From the NCBI RefSeq assembly GCF_900116685.1, contig NZ_FPBL01000001.1, positions 1-64,000 of the forward strand: 64,000 nucleotides of DNA. The letters are read 5' to 3'. Numbering within the stretch: the stretch's first letter is position 1; every line of letters starts with the position of its first letter. The notes under the pieces are model-generated. The model was not told the origin of the DNA. It made no database searches and worked only from the letters and a program-made list of their open reading frames with translations. Both the position numbers and the translations under genes were made by a program. Below are positions 14,388 to 22,203 of the stretch, piece after piece. The stretch is from Nitrosomonas eutropha. Its GTDB lineage: Bacteria; Pseudomonadota; Gammaproteobacteria; Burkholderiales; Nitrosomonadaceae.

Positions 14388-15539
14388 ATGCCACAAGTTA
14401 TCAATACCAATATCGCCTCACTCAATTCACAGCGCAACCTCAATTCTTCCCAAAATGCGCTGAATACTGCCTTGAATCGTTTATCCAGCGGGCTGCGCAT
14501 CAACAGCGCCAAGGATGATGCTGCTGGCCTAGCAATTTCCGAGCGCATGACTTCACAAATTCGCGGGCTCAACCAAGCAGCGCGCAACGCCAATGATGGT
14601 ATTTCATTGGCACAAACGGCAGAAGGTGCGTTGAGTGAAATCGGCAACAACTTGCAGCGTATCCGTGAACTGGCCGTACAATCGCGTAATGCTACTAACT
14701 CCAACGATGATCGTGCTGCACTGCAAAAAGAAGCCGCACAATTAAAGGCAGAGATTAACCGGGTTGCTAGCCAGACCAGCTTTAACGGCACCAAGCTGCT
14801 GGATGGCAGTTTCTCCAACAAGGTTTTCCAAGTTGGTGCTAACGTTGGTGAAACGATCAGCATTGCCAGCATTACAAATGCCACGAGCGCTAATCTCGGT
14901 ACTTCCAGCGTAGCCCAGGTAACAGGAGTTGCTGCTACTGCATTTACCGCAATTACTGCCGGTGACCTGACCATCAATGGGGTAAGCGTCGGTGCCATTG
15001 CTGCTGATACCAATGCTGCAAACCGCGCCTCGAATATTATGAACGCTATTAACTCTTATTCCTCCCAAACTGGCGTTTATGCAACGATTTTATCCTCCGC
15101 TCCGGAGCAGTTGGTATTAACCAACTCTGGCTCTGTGACTGCTACACCGAACATCGTGATCGCTGGTGCTGCGACCGCGGCGACGACTGGCCTGACCGCC
15201 GGAACCACTGCTCCTACAACCTCAACAGGTTTTGCTGCATTGGATGTTTCCAGTGAAGCGGGGGCTGATACAGCAATCACAACAATGGATGCGGCATTGA
15301 AGGCGGTCAACTCTGCTCGCGCTGATCTGGGAGCCATTCAGAATCGCTTTGGCTCAGTTGTAACCAATTTACAAACGGCTAGCGAAAACCTGTCTGCTTC
15401 CCGCAGCCGCATTCAGGATACTGACTTCGCGGCTGAAACGGCTGCACTGACTCGTGCGCAGATTATGCAGCAGGCTGGTGTCGCGATGCTGGCGCAGGCC
15501 AATGCGCTGCCTAACAACGTGTTGTCCCTGTTGAGATAA
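14388..15539 (+). CDS. fliC: Flagellin
   Basis: 383 residues. The conserved N-terminal D0/D1 helices (MPQVINTNIASLNSQRNLNS...LSSGLRINSAKDDAAGLAIS) and C-terminal counterpart (ending MLAQANALPNNVLSLLR) are clear. The central part (about 150-290) is a variable, Ala/Thr-rich surface domain. It is exported by the flagellar type III system and polymerises into the filament. Start chosen by AAGGAGA eight bases upstream. It is downstream of a sigma-28-like site. The surface Ser/Thr would be candidate sites for the nonulosonic acid made by the locus at 48-54 kb. Confidence 0.97.
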   Translation: MPQVINTNIASLNSQRNLNSSQNALNTALNRLSSGLRINSAKDDAAGLAISERMTSQIRGLNQAARNANDGISLAQTAEGALSEIGNNLQRIRELAVQSRNATNSNDDRAALQKEAAQLKAEINRVASQTSFNGTKLLDGSFSNKVFQVGANVGETISIASITNATSANLGTSSVAQVTGVAATAFTAITAGDLTINGVSVGAIAADTNAANRASNIMNAINSYSSQTGVYATILSSAPEQLVLTNSGSVTATPNIVIAGAATAATTGLTAGTTAPTTSTGFAALDVSSEAGADTAITTMDAALKAVNSARADLGAIQNRFGSVVTNLQTASENLSASRSRIQDTDFAAETAALTRAQIMQQAGVAMLAQANALPNNVLSLLR

Positions 15540-15700
15540 GCCCCTCGCCCGTCATCGCTAATGCCACGGGCATGAAGTAATCCAGTAACGCAGATTGTTG
15601 CTGGATTGCTTCGCACTGAAGTGCTCGCAAAGACGGCACACTCCGTCATCGCGAAGCCTGACAAGGCTGCGGCGATCCAGCAGCAACGCCAGGATGGTGT
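15540..15700. repeat. REP-like repeats downstream of fliC
   Basis: Three units: 15552-15587 (GTCATCGCTAATGCCACGGGCATGAAGTAATCCAG), 15601-15635 in inverse (CTGGATTGCTTCGCACTGAAG), and 15646-15681 (GTCATCGCGAAGCCTGACAAGG). The first can form a hairpin (GCCCGT...ACGGGC) just after the fliC stop and may act as its terminator or stabilise the 3' end. Confidence 0.75.
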
Positions 15701-15722
15701 TTTTTGTCAGCAATAGGTAAAG

Positions 15723-16010
15723 ATGAAGGATCCGTGTGTTTATATCATGGCTAGCAAGCGTAATGATACGTTGTACACGGGGGTAACTTCTGATCTTGTA
15801 CAACGCGCCTGGCAGCACAGGGAAAGCGTGGTGGAAGGGTTTACCAAGAAATACCAGTGCAAGTTGCTGGTCTGGTATGAGCAGCATGGGTCAATGGAAA
15901 GTGCGATTTTGCGGGAGAAGCAGATCAAGGCCGGTAGCCGCGCCAGGAAACTTGCCTTGATTGAAGCGCAAAACCCGGATTGGCGAGATTTGTATGAGGA
16001 AATTGTGTGA
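15723..16010 (+). CDS. GIY-YIG nuclease-domain protein
   Basis: 95 residues with a complete small GIY-YIG fold: CVYIMASKRNDTLYTGVTSDLVQRAWQHRE (Y-I...Y-T-G plus the catalytic Arg in LVQRAWQHR), then a Glu in MESAILREKQIK. It resembles the stand-alone YhbQ/UPF0213-like type. Such proteins nick or cut DNA; cellular roles are uncertain. It sits between fliC and flaG, flanked on both sides by REP-like repeats, which suggests insertion of nuclease plus repeats into a former fliC-flaG unit. Confidence 0.88.
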   Translation: MKDPCVYIMASKRNDTLYTGVTSDLVQRAWQHRESVVEGFTKKYQCKLLVWYEQHGSMESAILREKQIKAGSRARKLALIEAQNPDWRDLYEEIV

Positions 16011-16029
16011 GCAGTGGTTATGGGAATGA

Positions 16030-16480
16030 AAGGGCCGGATTGTTCCGTAACGTTTCTGGGTTGCCACGTTGCTTACGCAACTCGCAAAGACGGCATACTC
16101 CGTCATCGCGAAGCCTGACAAGGCTGTGACGATCCAGCAACAACGCTGGCAGAATGCGCAAAATTGCCAATTCTCTTCGTTGTGGTGGTTGTACTGGATT
16201 TCCTGGGTTGCCACGTCAGCCTGCGGCTTCCTCGCAATGACAGCATTGCTCTCGTCATCACGAGGAGCAACGTGACGCGGTCATCCAGTATGCAGGTAGT
16301 TACCGGATTGCTGTTAATGGTGACGATGGTTACTGGATTGCTTCGTCAGCTATGCTTCCTCGCAAAGACGGGGTGGGTGGCTTCGCACCAGTGCTCGCAA
16401 TGGCAGTTTTTTTCCGTCAAGTGCTTGGCAAAGACGGCATACTCCGTGTCAGCTGAGGCTTCCGTGCAATGATGAGTCAG
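16030..16480. repeat. Dense cluster of REP-like repeats
   Basis: At least six units or half-units: 16061-16095, 16101-16137 (GTCATCGCGAAGCCTGACAAGG), 16207-16245 (TTGCCACGTCAGCCTGCGGCTTCCTCGCAATG), 16254-16290, 16331-16372 and 16380-16410, in alternating orientation. No gene was found between 16011 and 16510; the frames crossing it are repeat-derived. Confidence 0.8.
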
Positions 16481-16510
16481 TTTACAAACAGTAATTAAAA
16501 GGAGATTGGT

Positions 16511-16873
16511 ATGGATATCAACGCAGTTGCTACTGATATGCTGCGGGCGATAGCACCCGTTCAGCCGGCTGTGCCAGTTACCCGGACGGGGGAGCAGGAA
16601 ACGGCCGCCGCTCACCAGCCTCCGGCTGAAATCAGCGAAAGCGAAATTAAACCGGAGCAGGTGGTAGAGGCAGTTAACCAGATTCAGCAGTTTACGCAAA
16701 CGCTCTCACAGAACCTGAAATTCTCGATCGATGAGGATACCGGCAAGACCGTGGTCAAAATTGTGGATGTGCAAACACAGGAGGTGATCCGCCAGATTCC
16801 TTCGGAAGAAGCCATCCGAATTGCGGGGGCGCTGGGAAAAATTCAGGGATTGTTATTCAATGGCGAGGCCTGA
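16511..16873 (+). CDS. flaG: FlaG-family flagellar protein
   Basis: 120 residues. A variable proline-rich N-terminus is followed by VEAVNQIQQFTQTLSQNLKFSIDEDTGKTVVKIVDVQTQEVIRQIPSEEAIRIA, the FlaG domain: a helix, then a strand pair and the IRQIPSEE motif. FlaG influences filament length and often sits next to fliC or fliD. Start chosen by AAAAGGAGAT upstream. Separation from fliC by the nuclease and repeats is unusual; fliD is not seen next to it. Confidence 0.9.
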   Translation: MDINAVATDMLRAIAPVQPAVPVTRTGEQETAAAHQPPAEISESEIKPEQVVEAVNQIQQFTQTLSQNLKFSIDEDTGKTVVKIVDVQTQEVIRQIPSEEAIRIAGALGKIQGLLFNGEA

Positions 16874-17074
16874 TGATGGAATAATCATGCGGAACTATCC
16901 TTACAAACGCTGCCAGACGTCAAACATCAGGGTAAAAACCGGCTGGCGGCAATAATCAGCCTCACCGTAAACCACTAAGCCTCGCTATTCACGGATCAAT
17001 AAACAACTTCGCAGCAATACCTCGTCTGTTTTTGTGCATTGACGTTTAACGCTTGACGTTATATTGTTGCAAAC

Positions 17075-17356
17075 ATGATCAGAACTTTCGCTACAAAAGA
17101 AACCGCAGCATTATTTGCCAACGAAAAGGTCAAACGCTTGCCACCGGAAATCCTTCAGATTGCTCGTCGGAAACTGGTGCAGCTGCATCGCGTCTCTTCC
17201 ATAGAAGAATTGCGCATCCCTCCCGGGAACAGGCTTGAGAAATTATCTTCTGATCGGACTGGACAATGGAGTATTCGTATTAATAACCAATGGCGAATCT
17301 GTTTCCGGTTTGAAGCCGGTGATGCGTTTGATGTTGAAATTATTGATTACCATTGA
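17075..17356 (+). CDS. higB: HigB-type toxin
   Basis: 93 residues, full length: MIRTFATKETAALFANEKVK...LPPEILQIARRKLVQLHRVS...NRLEKLSSDRTGQWSIRINNQWRICFRF...FDVEIIDYH. This is the HigB/RelE-superfamily mRNA interferase, which cuts mRNA on the ribosome. The intact copy is the reference for the truncated HigB at 10316-10528. The toxin gene precedes the antitoxin, as is usual for higBA, with an 18-nt gap. Confidence 0.92.
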   Translation: MIRTFATKETAALFANEKVKRLPPEILQIARRKLVQLHRVSSIEELRIPPGNRLEKLSSDRTGQWSIRINNQWRICFRFEAGDAFDVEIIDYH

Positions 17357-17374
17357 GGAAGGAGTGTCTATTTT

Positions 17375-17734
17375 ATGACGATTCGATTCGAAGACCTGGA
17401 GCACATGGATTTCAGTGACATTGCTGAAGGTGAAAAATTACCCCCTGTTCATCCTGGTGAAATTCTGCGAGAAGAATTTCTTGTGCCCTTGCAGATGACG
17501 CCTCATGCGCTTTCCCTTGCTTTGCAAATTCCAGCTACGCGTATTAATGATATTGTGCTGGAACGCCGCGCAATTACGACTGATACTGCATTGAGGCTGG
17601 CCTGCTATTTCGGTAATACCGCCGAATTCTGGATGGGGCTGCAAATGGATTATGATATGGCAATTGCCCGCCACTCTTTGCGAGATGCGTTAAGTAGAAT
17701 TCAACGCTTTACGCCTGCTAATGCGGAGCAATGA
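17375..17734 (+). CDS. higA: HigA-family antitoxin
   Basis: 119 residues. PPVHPGEILREEFLVPLQMTPHALSLALQIPATRINDIVLERRAITTDTALRLACYFGNTAEFWM carries the HigA signature and helix-turn-helix, with an extra ~20 residues at the front (MTIRFEDLEHMDFSDIAEGE). It would bind HigB and autorepress the operon. The upstream region 16980-17070 should hold the promoter; no dyad was clear. Confidence 0.92.
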   Translation: MTIRFEDLEHMDFSDIAEGEKLPPVHPGEILREEFLVPLQMTPHALSLALQIPATRINDIVLERRAITTDTALRLACYFGNTAEFWMGLQMDYDMAIARHSLRDALSRIQRFTPANAEQ

Positions 17735-17834
17735 ATAGCAGAATGCCGTCAGGCATTGCGGATTTTGTGATCAAACAATGGATAAAATAACATTGCAGCG
17801 CTGGAACAGTTCCCGAGACTGAATGGACGATATT

Positions 17835-17937
17835 ATTCCATTTCTAAATCAAAACTAACTTTGTCGGCTTCGCCTGGCCGTATTATTTATACTGTCTGCG
17901 ACTCGCCTTCGTGTCATTTTTGATTTGGGAATGGAAT
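17835..17937. repeat. Short element with 20-bp terminal inverted repeats
   Basis: ATTCCATTTCTAAATCAAAA (17835-17854) and its inverse TTTTGATTTGGGAATGGAAT (17918-17937) match at 18 of 20 positions; the mismatches allow G-U pairs in RNA. They flank about 63 bp with a CG-rich core (GTCGGCTTCGCCTGGCC). The right end touches the udg stop codon (17937-17939). It may be a small MITE or a terminator structure for the convergent higBA and udg. Confidence 0.55.
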
Positions 17938-18674
17938 TACTTATCGCGCAAGGTCTGCATGGTTCTGCGGGCAAAACAGAGGTCTTCCCATGCCTTGGCC
18001 TTGTCCGTCAGCGAACGTAACAGATAGGCCGGGTGGTAGGTCGCAATTAGGGGAATACCTGCAAATTCATGCAATCTGCCACGCAAGCTGGCAATGCTGT
18101 CGCCCGTTGCCAGCAGATTCTGGGCGGCCACCTTGCCCAAGGTTACGATCAACCTGGGTTGAATCAGTGCAATCTGGCGCAGCAAATAGGGACGGCACTG
18201 CTGTGCTTCTATTTCTAGCGGGTTGCGATTATCCGGTGGGCGGCATTTAACGACATTGGTAATATAAACACCTTGTTCGCGCCCGAGATTAATCGCCTGC
18301 AGCATGCTGTCGAGCAGCTTCCCGGCCTGGCCGACAAACGGTTCACCCAGCGCGTCTTCCCGGGCACCCGGGCCTTCTCCAATAAACAACCAGTCTGCCT
18401 GTTCATCACCCACACCAAATACCGTTTGCTTGCGCGTCTGACAGAGTGGACAAGCGGTACAACTGCTCACCATCTGCCGTAGCTGCTCCCAGTTTGCACG
18501 CGCAATTAAAGCCGATCGGTCATCAACTATGGAAGATTCCACAGCGGTTTCTGTATGCACAGTCGGGCACTCTCTTGAATCAGACGATTGAACAGACGGC
18601 TGCCCAGAAATGGTGCCTGGTCTAACACGCCACACGGGTAGCAAGCCTAATTCTTTGAGACGATTGGGATCCAT
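17937..18674 (-). CDS. Type-4 uracil-DNA glycosylase
   Basis: 245 residues. The C-terminal ~165 residues are family 4 UDG: GEGPGAREDALGEPFVGQAGKLLD (active-site region), TNVVKCRPPDNRNP, and TYHPAYLLR. Four cysteines (CTACPLC pair, KCRPP, QQCRPY) fit the [4Fe-4S] cluster. It removes uracil arising from cytosine deamination. An N-terminal extension of about 65 residues is weakly conserved, common in betaproteobacteria, where it resembles a DNA-polymerase-linked segment. It is the last gene of the ispF-thpR-tsaB-rimI-udg run. Confidence 0.94.
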   Translation of the reverse strand: MDPNRLKELGLLPVWRVRPGTISGQPSVQSSDSRECPTVHTETAVESSIVDDRSALIARANWEQLRQMVSSCTACPLCQTRKQTVFGVGDEQADWLFIGEGPGAREDALGEPFVGQAGKLLDSMLQAINLGREQGVYITNVVKCRPPDNRNPLEIEAQQCRPYLLRQIALIQPRLIVTLGKVAAQNLLATGDSIASLRGRLHEFAGIPLIATYHPAYLLRSLTDKAKAWEDLCFARRTMQTLRDK

Positions 18675-18732
18675 GGCGGAGTCTTTCCTGATCAGGCAGG
18701 ATGAGAAGTCAGGGTATTCGAGATTCCCGGGA

Positions 18733-19221
18733 TCATAGCTCCAGCCTCATGATCAGCGCATCCTCGCGTCCGCACATTGCTGGATAATAATCCTTGCGCA
18801 CGGCAATTTGCTGGAATCCCAGTCGCCGATACAGATTTGCCGCACCGGTATTGGATTCACGCACATCCAGTAATATAAATTCTGCCTGGTGTTTTCTGGA
18901 AAGTTCGATCAGATAGCGCAACATCTCCCCGCCCAGCCCCTGATTTTGCCAGGCGTAACCCATACCCAGCGTCAGCACATGCGCTTCACCCGGCCCGATC
19001 ATAAGAATGCTGTAACCCATTACCAGATCGGTATCCGGCTCGGCACCCTGCTGCTGCACCATCACCTGGCAATGATGACCTGTCTTGATTGAATCACTAA
19101 AATTGCCGATTGACCACGGAAAAAGAAAAATTTCGTGCTCAATACAAATAACCTGTTCGAGGTCACTCAGACGCATTTCACGAATTCTGATCTGAAAAGG
19201 GCGTGCCCCGATCTGTGTCAT
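18733..19221 (-). CDS. rimI: Ribosomal protein S18 alanine N-acetyltransferase
   Basis: 162 residues, GNAT fold. It shows the entry strand (IRIREMRLSDLEQVICIEHEIFLFPWS), the acetyl-CoA-binding loop near ILTLGMGYAWQNQGLGGEMLRYLI, and the RimI-typical ILLDVRESNTGAANLYRRLGFQQIAVRKDYYP. It acetylates the N-terminal alanine of S18. Immediately after tsaB with a 4-nt overlap, the common tsaB-rimI arrangement. Confidence 0.93.
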   Translation of the reverse strand: MTQIGARPFQIRIREMRLSDLEQVICIEHEIFLFPWSIGNFSDSIKTGHHCQVMVQQQGAEPDTDLVMGYSILMIGPGEAHVLTLGMGYAWQNQGLGGEMLRYLIELSRKHQAEFILLDVRESNTGAANLYRRLGFQQIAVRKDYYPAMCGREDALIMRLEL

Positions 19222-19895
19222 CGCTGTCGTTCGCTTTCCTTCAGTGCCACCTTGTTGCGGATATACACTGGTAGTGCCTCTTCTGCCGCCCTGCCCTCGC
19301 CATTGGCAAACTTGATCGCTGCCAATTGTGCAATTTCACGCGCATGCGGGTAACAATCGGGAATAATCTGTTGCAGGTTTTCGCTGTAAGTTTTTGACAA
19401 GACTGATTGATGCAGAGCAAAACCACTGCCACATCCCGTCCATCCCTCCCCGATTACCTCTGGAGCTGTTTCTGGCCGACATAGCAGTGGAGCATGAACA
19501 GGAAACCAGCCGGTTTCCATTTTTTCATAAGCTGCAAAATAGAGTTCACCCATGCGCGCATCCCGCGCCGCCAGCACCCGAGAGGCATCCACCTGTTGCG
19601 CCAGGGCTTCCAGTGTACTAACCCCGACTACCGGAATATCCCGTGCAAAAGCCAATCCCTGAGCAATGCCGCAGGCAATACGCAACCCGGTAAAGGAACC
19701 CGGGCCAGCTCCGAAAGCGATGCCCTCAATCTGGCTCAAGGCAACACCAGCTTCAGTTAGCATGGTTTGCAGCATCGGCAATAATAATTCGGAATGGCGC
19801 TGACCCGCCAGCTTTTCCCTGCTGATAATGTTTCCATTTAGCCACAGAGCCAGGGAGCAGTATTCGGTAGAAGTATCAAGCGCGATGATGTTCAT
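19218..19895 (-). CDS. tsaB: tRNA t6A37 biosynthesis protein TsaB
   Basis: 225 residues from ATG 19895 (MNIIALDTSTEYCSLAL); a frame to 19928 only reads through the end of thpR. ASKHA-fold, with LLPMLQTMLTEAG and IEGIAFGAGPGSFTGLRIACGIAQGLA motifs. It is the scaffold of the TsaBDE complex that makes N6-threonylcarbamoyladenosine in ANN-decoding tRNAs. Its start overlaps the thpR gene by 20 nt. Confidence 0.94.
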   Translation of the reverse strand: MNIIALDTSTEYCSLALWLNGNIISREKLAGQRHSELLLPMLQTMLTEAGVALSQIEGIAFGAGPGSFTGLRIACGIAQGLAFARDIPVVGVSTLEALAQQVDASRVLAARDARMGELYFAAYEKMETGWFPVHAPLLCRPETAPEVIGEGWTGCGSGFALHQSVLSKTYSENLQQIIPDCYPHAREIAQLAAIKFANGEGRAAEEALPVYIRNKVALKESERQR

Positions 19896-20442
19896 CGGAA
19901 TCCTGTGGTTCAAGCGCCCAGTCTGCAAGAGATTGATAGACCGATTCGTATGGTGTCTGCCGGGATTGTACCAACGACCATTGAGTCACCGGCCAATCAA
20001 TCGCTTGGATTGAATCAGGCAAACTGCAGTGCCTTACATTTCTTATCAGCGTGACGTGTGGTGTAAATAGATGTGTATCGTCATACCGGATTTTCAAGGC
20101 AGAAAGCAAGTGTTGCAGATCTTGCACAAGTGCAGTTAATTCTGCTGGACATTGACTTGTCCCGGCCACCATGACTCCGGCTTTTTTCCAGAAATGAACC
20201 TTGTCCAGGGTCAAATTGAATGGAGATTGTTGGATAATCGGGGCTGCCTGACACAATCGTGGAATATTACCTGGATCAATTTCGCCCATGAATGCCAACG
20301 TCAGATGCAGATTTTTCGACTGAATGCAACGGCCTGAACAATCATCCACCAGCTGCCGCGCCAGTTTGGCTAATTGATCCCTTGCGATATCTTGCGGCCA
20401 CAATGCAAGGAACAGCCTGACAGAATGAGCAGCGCCGGGCAT
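19876..20442 (-). CDS. thpR: RNA 2',3'-cyclic phosphodiesterase
   Basis: 188 residues of the 2H family. Two HxT motifs (LHLTLAFMGE near residue 45 and HLFTPHVTLIRN near 130) mark the active site, and the N-terminus RLFLALWPQDIARDQLA is typical. It opens 2',3'-cyclic phosphates, and relatives also ligate tRNA halves in vitro. It overlaps ispF by the TAATG junction at 20440-20444 and tsaB downstream. Confidence 0.92.
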   Translation of the reverse strand: MPGAAHSVRLFLALWPQDIARDQLAKLARQLVDDCSGRCIQSKNLHLTLAFMGEIDPGNIPRLCQAAPIIQQSPFNLTLDKVHFWKKAGVMVAGTSQCPAELTALVQDLQHLLSALKIRYDDTHLFTPHVTLIRNVRHCSLPDSIQAIDWPVTQWSLVQSRQTPYESVYQSLADWALEPQDSDEHHRA

Positions 20443-20945
20443 TATGACTGTGCTTCGCCTTCGTTCCTGTCAGCGATCAGGCAGATCACTTCCGCGACGA
20501 TACCTTCACCACGCCCGACAGCACCGAGTTTCTCGGCAGTTTTTGCCTTGATATTAATATCTCCAGCAGGCATGGCAAGATCCTGTGCAATGTTGGTAAT
20601 CATTCCGGGAATATGGGAGGCCATTTTAGGTGCCTGGGCGATGATCGTCGCATCGATATTCACGATACGATAACCTGCTTCAGTCAGCAGCCGGTGAACC
20701 TCGCGCACCAGCTTGCGACTGTCGATATTTTTGAAACGCGCATCCGTATCGGAAAAATGCCGACCAATATCCCCCAAGGCAGCAGCACCCAGCAGTGCAT
20801 CACATAAGGCATGCAGCAACACATCCGCATCTGAGTGGCCCAGCAGTCCCTTCTCATACGGAATAGTTACACCCCCAATGATGAGATTACGCCCGGCAGC
20901 CAACTGGTGAATATCAAACCCTTGTCCGATTCTGATTTTTTTCAT
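20442..20945 (-). CDS. ispF: 2-C-methyl-D-erythritol 2,4-cyclodiphosphate synthase
   Basis: 167 residues from ATG 20945 ([15 protein letters not shown]); the frame extends to 21119 but that part is not family sequence. DIH and [18 protein letters not shown] bind Zn2+, and [15 protein letters not shown] and the [17 protein letters not shown] ending are characteristic. It performs the fifth step of the MEP isoprenoid pathway; ispD is 8 kb away at 28974-29681 here rather than adjacent. Confidence 0.96.
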   Translation of the reverse strand: MKKIRIGQGFDIHQLAAGRNLIIGGVTIPYEKGLLGHSDADVLLHALCDALLGAAALGDIGRHFSDTDARFKNIDSRKLVREVHRLLTEAGYRIVNIDATIIAQAPKMASHIPGMITNIAQDLAMPAGDINIKAKTAEKLGAVGRGEGIVAEVICLIADRNEGEAQS

Positions 20946-21126
20946 GGTAGCTGGATAATATGTTCTGATATGTTCTGAAGCGAGCAGGTCACCCGAATCC
21001 TGAAGAACAACAGAAATCATCTGACTGCACGCTCCTGTACGAATAGAATTTACAATTATCGCATGGCCAATCCAGTTGTAGGAATTCGGAGCTGGCTCTT
21101 CACAAATTACTAAACACAAGCAATTG

Positions 21127-21474
21127 TCAGTGTTGTGCCAGCAAATAATCCCGTAACACTACAGCCTGGTTGCATTCGGTGTCGTGTGCCCCGTAAAGTA
21201 GTGTCAATTTCCCTTCAGCGGCCTTATCCAGCAACGTTTTCACTCCAGGATTAGCAGATAATTCATCACGATAGCACTGCTCAAATTCCGCCCATTTTGC
21301 ATGGTCATGATTGAACCATTTGCGCAAATCAGCGGTAGGCGCGATTTCCTTCAGCCACAGGTCACATGCCACCTGCTCTTTGGTTCGTCCGCGCGGCCAA
21401 AGTCTATCCACCAGGACACGGCAACCGTCCGCAGGATCAGCTGATTCATAAGCTCTTTTAATTTGGATGTCCAT
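21127..21474 (-). CDS. DUF488 family protein
   Basis: 115 residues from ATG 21474 ([17 protein letters not shown]), the start expected by the family; a frame to 21537 would overlap the ABC gene. [17 protein letters not shown] and [20 protein letters not shown] are the DUF488/YeaO signatures. No biochemical role is established that I can cite. It is divergent from the ABC transporter operon. Confidence 0.88.
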   Translation of the reverse strand: MDIQIKRAYESADPADGCRVLVDRLWPRGRTKEQVACDLWLKEIAPTADLRKWFNHDHAKWAEFEQCYRDELSANPGVKTLLDKAAEGKLTLLYGAHDTECNQAVVLRDYLLAQH

Positions 21475-21528
21475 CTCGGTTAAAACCTCGTATGCTTTAA
21501 TCATGTCATTAACTATACAATATCTGCT

Positions 21529-22203
21529 ATGAGCCATACACCCGTTCTGGAATTAAGCGATATCAGCAAATCCTACTCGGATCGACAGGTGTTATCCGGT
21601 TTATCCTACAGCCTTGCCGCTGGAGAATATGTCGCCATCATGGGTGATTCCGGGGTGGGAAAATCGACTTTATTGAACCTGATTGCCGGGCTGGATAGTC
21701 CCGATAGCGGCGAAATCAAAATTGATAGCAAGATCCTGCCGGTGGAAGATGAAGCGGCGACAATCCTGCGACGCAAATATCTGGGATTTATCTTCCAGGC
21801 GTTTCATGTACTGCCCCATCTGACATTGCTGCAAAATGTCTCTCTGCCACTGCTGCTCAATCATCTTTCACTTGATCGCGCACCAGCTATGCTGGCAGCA
21901 GTGGGTTTGCAGGGAAGGGAGCAGGATTTTCCTCATCAACTATCGGGAGGGGAACTACAGCGGGTCGCAATTGCCCGCGCACTGGTACATCGCCCGCGCC
22001 TGATTCTGGCGGATGAGCCCACCGGCAATCTCGATCAGGATACTTCCCGGGAAATCCTGCAATTGATTCGTTCCGAAATCAAGGCGAACCAAGCTTCCGC
22101 CATTATTGTTACGCATTCTCGCCTCGCAGCCGAAACAGCAGACAGAATCCTGGTACTGGACAGGCATGGCCTGACGCCGATTTCTCTGGAAAACCGGAAA
22201 TGA
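21529..22203 (+). CDS. ABC transporter ATP-binding protein (LolD/YbbA/AttE-like)
   Basis: 224 residues. Walker [10 protein letters not shown], signature [15 protein letters not shown] and Walker [13 protein letters not shown] are all present, with the MacB/LolD-type [15 protein letters not shown] stretch after Walker A. It overlaps the permease start by 4 nt. It powers the permease encoded next. The order ATPase, permease, CrtC-like secreted protein matches AttEFGH-type systems. Confidence 0.92.
   Translation: MSHTPVLELSDISKSYSDRQVLSGLSYSLAAGEYVAIMGDSGVGKSTLLNLIAGLDSPDSGEIKIDSKILPVEDEAATILRRKYLGFIFQAFHVLPHLTLLQNVSLPLLLNHLSLDRAPAMLAAVGLQGREQDFPHQLSGGELQRVAIARALVHRPRLILADEPTGNLDQDTSREILQLIRSEIKANQASAIIVTHSRLAAETADRILVLDRHGLTPISLENRK

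Noticed and set aside
14336-15337. Long minus-strand frames opposite fliC
   Set aside because: They are shadows of the high-GC third-position bias of fliC; no RBS or family match.
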